A DNA stretch of 64,000 nt from Halomonas litopenaei. GTDB taxonomy: Bacteria > Pseudomonadota > Gammaproteobacteria > Pseudomonadales > Halomonadaceae. The translations under genes and the position numbers were made by a program. Below, in pieces: positions 61,692 through 64,000 of the stretch. A model generated the notes under the pieces. That model had not been told where the DNA came from. It saw only the letters and a list, made by a program, of their open reading frames with translations, and searched no databases. How positions within the stretch are numbered: the stretch's first letter is position 1; each line of letters opens with the position of its first letter. The stretch spans positions 434,001 to 498,000 of the forward strand of contig NZ_JAEKJT010000004.1 of the NCBI RefSeq assembly GCF_017303055.1, in the 5' to 3' direction.

Positions 61692-62567
61692 CTATGGCTG
61701 TTCCGCCAGACGGTGTCGACCCACCCAGTCCACCGCAAACTGATAGGCGCAGCGTCCACTGCGCCCGCCGCGAAGTGTCGCGAAGCGAACTGCTGCCGTG
61801 TCGGCCTCATCTGTCCAGTCGCCCGCCTGCCCTAGCCGCGAGACCCAGTGGCGGCAGGTCTCCAGGTAGGTGTCACGATTGAAGGGATGAAAGGCCAACC
61901 ACAGGCCGAAGCGGTCGGACAGCGAGATCTTTTCCTCCACCGCATCACCGTGATGCAGCTCCTCGCCGTCCGCGGTCAGCCGGCTCTCCAGATTGTCGCT
62001 CATATGCTCGGGCATCAGATGCCTGCGGTTGGAGGTCGCATAAATCAGCACGTTGTCGGGAGGCCCTGTCAGGGTGCCATCCAGCACGCTCTTCAGCGCC
62101 TTGTAGGCGTCATCCGAACCTTCGAAGGACAGATCATCGCAGTACACCACAAAGCGCTCGGGCTGGTGCCGTAGCTGCTCCACCAGTATCGGCAGCCCGG
62201 ACAGATCGTGCCGGTCTACCTGGATCAAGCGCAGTCCCTCATCGGATAAGGTATTCAGCAAGGCGCGGACCATGGAAGACTTGCCGCTGCCACGGGAACC
62301 CCACAGCAACGCGTGATTGGCCGGGAGTCCCTGCAGAAACGCTCGTGTGTTGGCCACCAGTTCGCGTTTCTGGCGCTCGACGCCCACCAGGTCATCGAGC
62401 CCGAGGGCGTCCCTGGGGGGCACTGGCACCAGCTGGCCGCCGAGGGCATGACGCTGCCATAGCGCCGCCACATCACGGCGCCAGTCGACAGGCGTAGGTG
62501 GCTCAGGCAGCCAGGGGTCGACACGGTCGAGAAGGTTGAGCAAGCGCTGCGCTAGTTGGGTATCCAT
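61692..62567 (-). CDS. DUF815 family AAA-type ATP-binding protein
   Basis: A 291-residue P-loop ATPase of the DUF815 family. The Walker A loop is GSRGSGKSSM (about 90-99), with the Walker B-like FVVYCDDLSFE and the arginine-containing TSNRRHLMPEHMSDN following. N-terminal linker: LDDLVGVERQKRELVANT. The family is widespread and its function is unknown. It stands alone, convergent with der. Confidence 0.88.
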   Translation of the reverse strand: MDTQLAQRLLNLLDRVDPWLPEPPTPVDWRRDVAALWQRHALGGQLVPVPPRDALGLDDLVGVERQKRELVANTRAFLQGLPANHALLWGSRGSGKSSMVRALLNTLSDEGLRLIQVDRHDLSGLPILVEQLRHQPERFVVYCDDLSFEGSDDAYKALKSVLDGTLTGPPDNVLIYATSNRRHLMPEHMSDNLESRLTADGEELHHGDAVEEKISLSDRFGLWLAFHPFNRDTYLETCRHWVSRLGQAGDWTDEADTAAVRFATLRGGRSGRCAYQFAVDWVGRHRLAEQP

Positions 62568-62746
62568 GGGGTGAGTGTCCTTGTCGCGTGTTAAAGCCGC
62601 CGGTCAGGGTCAGTGTCGCCTCGCGGAGACCCAGGTTGCACCACCTTTGCGGTTGACCCTTCCAGCAGTCCGGGTATCTTTGGCCAAACGCTTCTGATTC
62701 TACACGGGCAAGCGATGCCCGCTGTACCACGACAAGGAGACTCACC

Positions 62747-63550
62747 ATGCGCTGGATGAAGGCTGTTGGCGCCTGCGCCATCATGGCGACCGTAGCTGCC
62801 TGTGCGACCTCACCGACGGGCCGCTCCCAGATGCTGTTGCTGGACGAGCAGCAGCTTAATCAGATGGGTGCCCAGGCCTTTGCCCAGTACCAGCAGCAGC
62901 TGCCTACCGTAGGCGGCAGCACCCTGGAGTACGTGCAGTGCGTGACGCGCAATGTGGTGCAGGCGCTGCCGGATGACCAGCGCAACCAGAACTGGCAGGT
63001 CAAGGTGTTCGAGTCGGAAGACGCCAATGCCTTCGCCTTGCCGGGTGGCTATGTAGGGGTCAACACCGGCCTGCTCGACGTCGCCACCAACCAGGACCAG
63101 CTGGCCACCGTGATCGGCCATGAAATTGGCCATGTGCTGGCTCATCATGCCAACGAGCGCGCCTCCACCGAGAGCGCGACGCAGCTGGGACTATCCGTGG
63201 TCGGCTCGGCGCTGGGCACCCAGGGAGTCACCGGCAGCGATCAGCTGATGGCCGCCATGGGCATGGGCGCCCAGTACGGCATCCTGCTGCCGTTCTCGCG
63301 CAGCCACGAAAGTGAGGCCGATACCATTGGCCTCGAGCTGATGGCCCAGGCCGGGTTCGACCCACGCGCCAGCGTCCAGCTGTGGCAGAACATGAGCGCT
63401 GCAGGGGGTGGCCAGCCGCCGGAATGGATGTCGACTCACCCGGCACATGGCAACCGCATCGCGGGTCTGGAAGCCGCCATGGGTGATGCCATGGCCCGCT
63501 ACGAGCAGGCCCAGGCGAATGGCCTCAGGCCTAACTGCAAGGCACCCTGA
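62747..63550 (+). CDS. M48 family metalloprotease lipoprotein (LoiP/YcaL-like)
   Basis: A 267-residue zinc protease. The signal peptide ends in a lipobox (VAAC, Cys19). The zinc site HEIGH is at about 125-129, with the third ligand Glu in SRSHESEADTIGLELM, and ALPGGYVGVNTGLL before it. E. coli relatives (LoiP, YcaL, BepA) act on outer-membrane proteins in the periplasm. AAGGAG precedes the ATG by seven bases. Confidence 0.92.
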   Translation: MRWMKAVGACAIMATVAACATSPTGRSQMLLLDEQQLNQMGAQAFAQYQQQLPTVGGSTLEYVQCVTRNVVQALPDDQRNQNWQVKVFESEDANAFALPGGYVGVNTGLLDVATNQDQLATVIGHEIGHVLAHHANERASTESATQLGLSVVGSALGTQGVTGSDQLMAAMGMGAQYGILLPFSRSHESEADTIGLELMAQAGFDPRASVQLWQNMSAAGGGQPPEWMSTHPAHGNRIAGLEAAMGDAMARYEQAQANGLRPNCKAP

Positions 63551-63576
63551 GCCGTTCATCAAGGAGCGCCGTCGTC

Positions 63577-63843
63577 ATGACCCTCAATCGCCTCGGACTG
63601 CTGTTGCTGGTCCTGCCCATCCTGCTACTGCTGGGGTTCTACTTCGCGGAATGGGGCGATATTCGCCAATGTGAGATGATCGACCAAGGACATTGGAACT
63701 ATCTGACGGGTCAATGCAGCGAGAGCCCTTCACCCTTTGTACCGTGGATCGTCCGCAGCCCGTGGTTGGTCAACGGGGGTCTGTTGGTGTCGGTCATCGG
63801 CCTGGGCTGCTGCATGGTGGGGCTCTATCGGCGACGCCGCTAA
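63577..63843 (+). CDS. Small two-helix membrane protein
   Basis: An 88-residue protein with two hydrophobic segments (LGLLLLVLPILLLLGFYF and GGLLVSVIGLGCCMVGLY) flanking a short loop with two Cys (RQCEMIDQGHWNYLTGQCSE) that could form a disulfide in the periplasm. It ends in a basic tail (RRRR). AAGGAG lies ten bases before the ATG, 26 bases after the M48 gene, so the two are probably cotranscribed. No family recognised. Confidence 0.7.
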   Translation: MTLNRLGLLLLVLPILLLLGFYFAEWGDIRQCEMIDQGHWNYLTGQCSESPSPFVPWIVRSPWLVNGGLLVSVIGLGCCMVGLYRRRR

Positions 63844-63941
63844 GGCGCCAGTGCTGGTCTCTCATTACCGGGGCTCTATATCGGACGCGAATGCCGGGCG
63901 CCATGCCAGCCCCGTTGCCGGACCCGCTGCCCTGACCCTCT

Positions 63942-63967
63942 CCCCCGTACACCGCCCCCGTACACCG
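63942..63967. repeat. Two tandem 13-bp units
   Basis: CCCCCGTACACCG is present twice head to tail, about 100 bases after the last gene. The remaining sequence to the window end shows nothing else. Confidence 0.7.
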
Positions 63968-64000
63968 CCCCAGTCCAACACACAGCAGGCGCCCTGGTGG

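Overview
The window comes from a GC-rich gammaproteobacterium, most likely a member of the Halomonadaceae (Halomonas or a close relative). The evidence is the gammaproteobacterial order trmJ-cysE-iscR-iscS-iscA-ndk-rlmN-pilF-rodZ-ispG-hisS-yfgM-bamB-der, the queA-tgt-yajC-secD-secF block, the two-subunit arginine succinyltransferase, and acidic Ser/Ala/Asp/Glu-rich tails and linkers (CysE, TrmJ, RodZ) of the kind halophiles carry. I see no insertion sequence, prophage, integrase or CRISPR array.

Layout. (1) 0-6.3 kb, minus strand: arginine succinyltransferase operon astC-astA(alpha)-astA(beta)-astD-astB, closed by a terminator; astE is absent. (2) 6.6-19.4 kb: loosely packed accessory genes: a methyltransferase, an isochorismatase-family hydrolase with a GlxA/AraC-type regulator, two tandem secreted coiled-coil miniproteins, a DUF417 membrane protein, a second GlxA-type regulator, fabV, a glutathione peroxidase, a Nudix hydrolase, a LysE/RhtB exporter, a CsgD-like regulator, rnk and exoD. 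Two gene-poor, lower-GC stretches lie at about 10.1-10.7 and 11.2-12.1 kb. (3) 19.9-36.0 kb: a catabolic region. A minus-strand operon (DUF3100 transporter, M20 amidohydrolase, hydroxyisobutyrate-dehydrogenase-like enzyme, aldehyde dehydrogenase) diverges from a plus-strand operon (flavin monooxygenase, RidA, DUF1028). Around them are argE, two LysR genes, a PuuC-like aldehyde dehydrogenase, an APC permease and a class III aminotransferase. (4) 36.5 kb: tRNA-Leu(CAA), then a DASS transporter. (5) 38.7-44.3 kb: queuosine synthesis and Sec accessory genes. (6) 44.6-47.6 kb: a CNNM/CBS protein, a Fur-box-controlled siderophore-binding protein and a SuhB homologue. (7) 47.9-61.6 kb: the conserved housekeeping run named above. 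(8) 61.7-63.8 kb: a DUF815 ATPase, an M48 lipoprotein protease and a small membrane protein.

The most notable observations are these. The isc locus is reduced to iscR-iscS-iscA: iscU, hscB, hscA and fdx are missing, and IscS itself stops about 20 residues short, lacking the C-terminal segment used to dock IscU. The SuhB-position protein has lost its catalytic metal ligands, suggesting a non-enzymatic (Nus-factor-like) role. The divergent DUF3100/M20/monooxygenase/RidA/DUF1028 set looks like an uncharacterised pathway for a nitrogenous or acylated substrate, with five helically phased 11-bp repeats in its shared promoter region. Many intergenic gaps, often just after a stop codon, hold 2-5 degenerate tandem copies of 11-19 bp units (13 bp is commonest) whose sequence differs at each site.

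Start codons were chosen mainly by Shine-Dalgarno (SD) spacing and recalled family N-termini. Family calls come from reading the translations, not from database searches.
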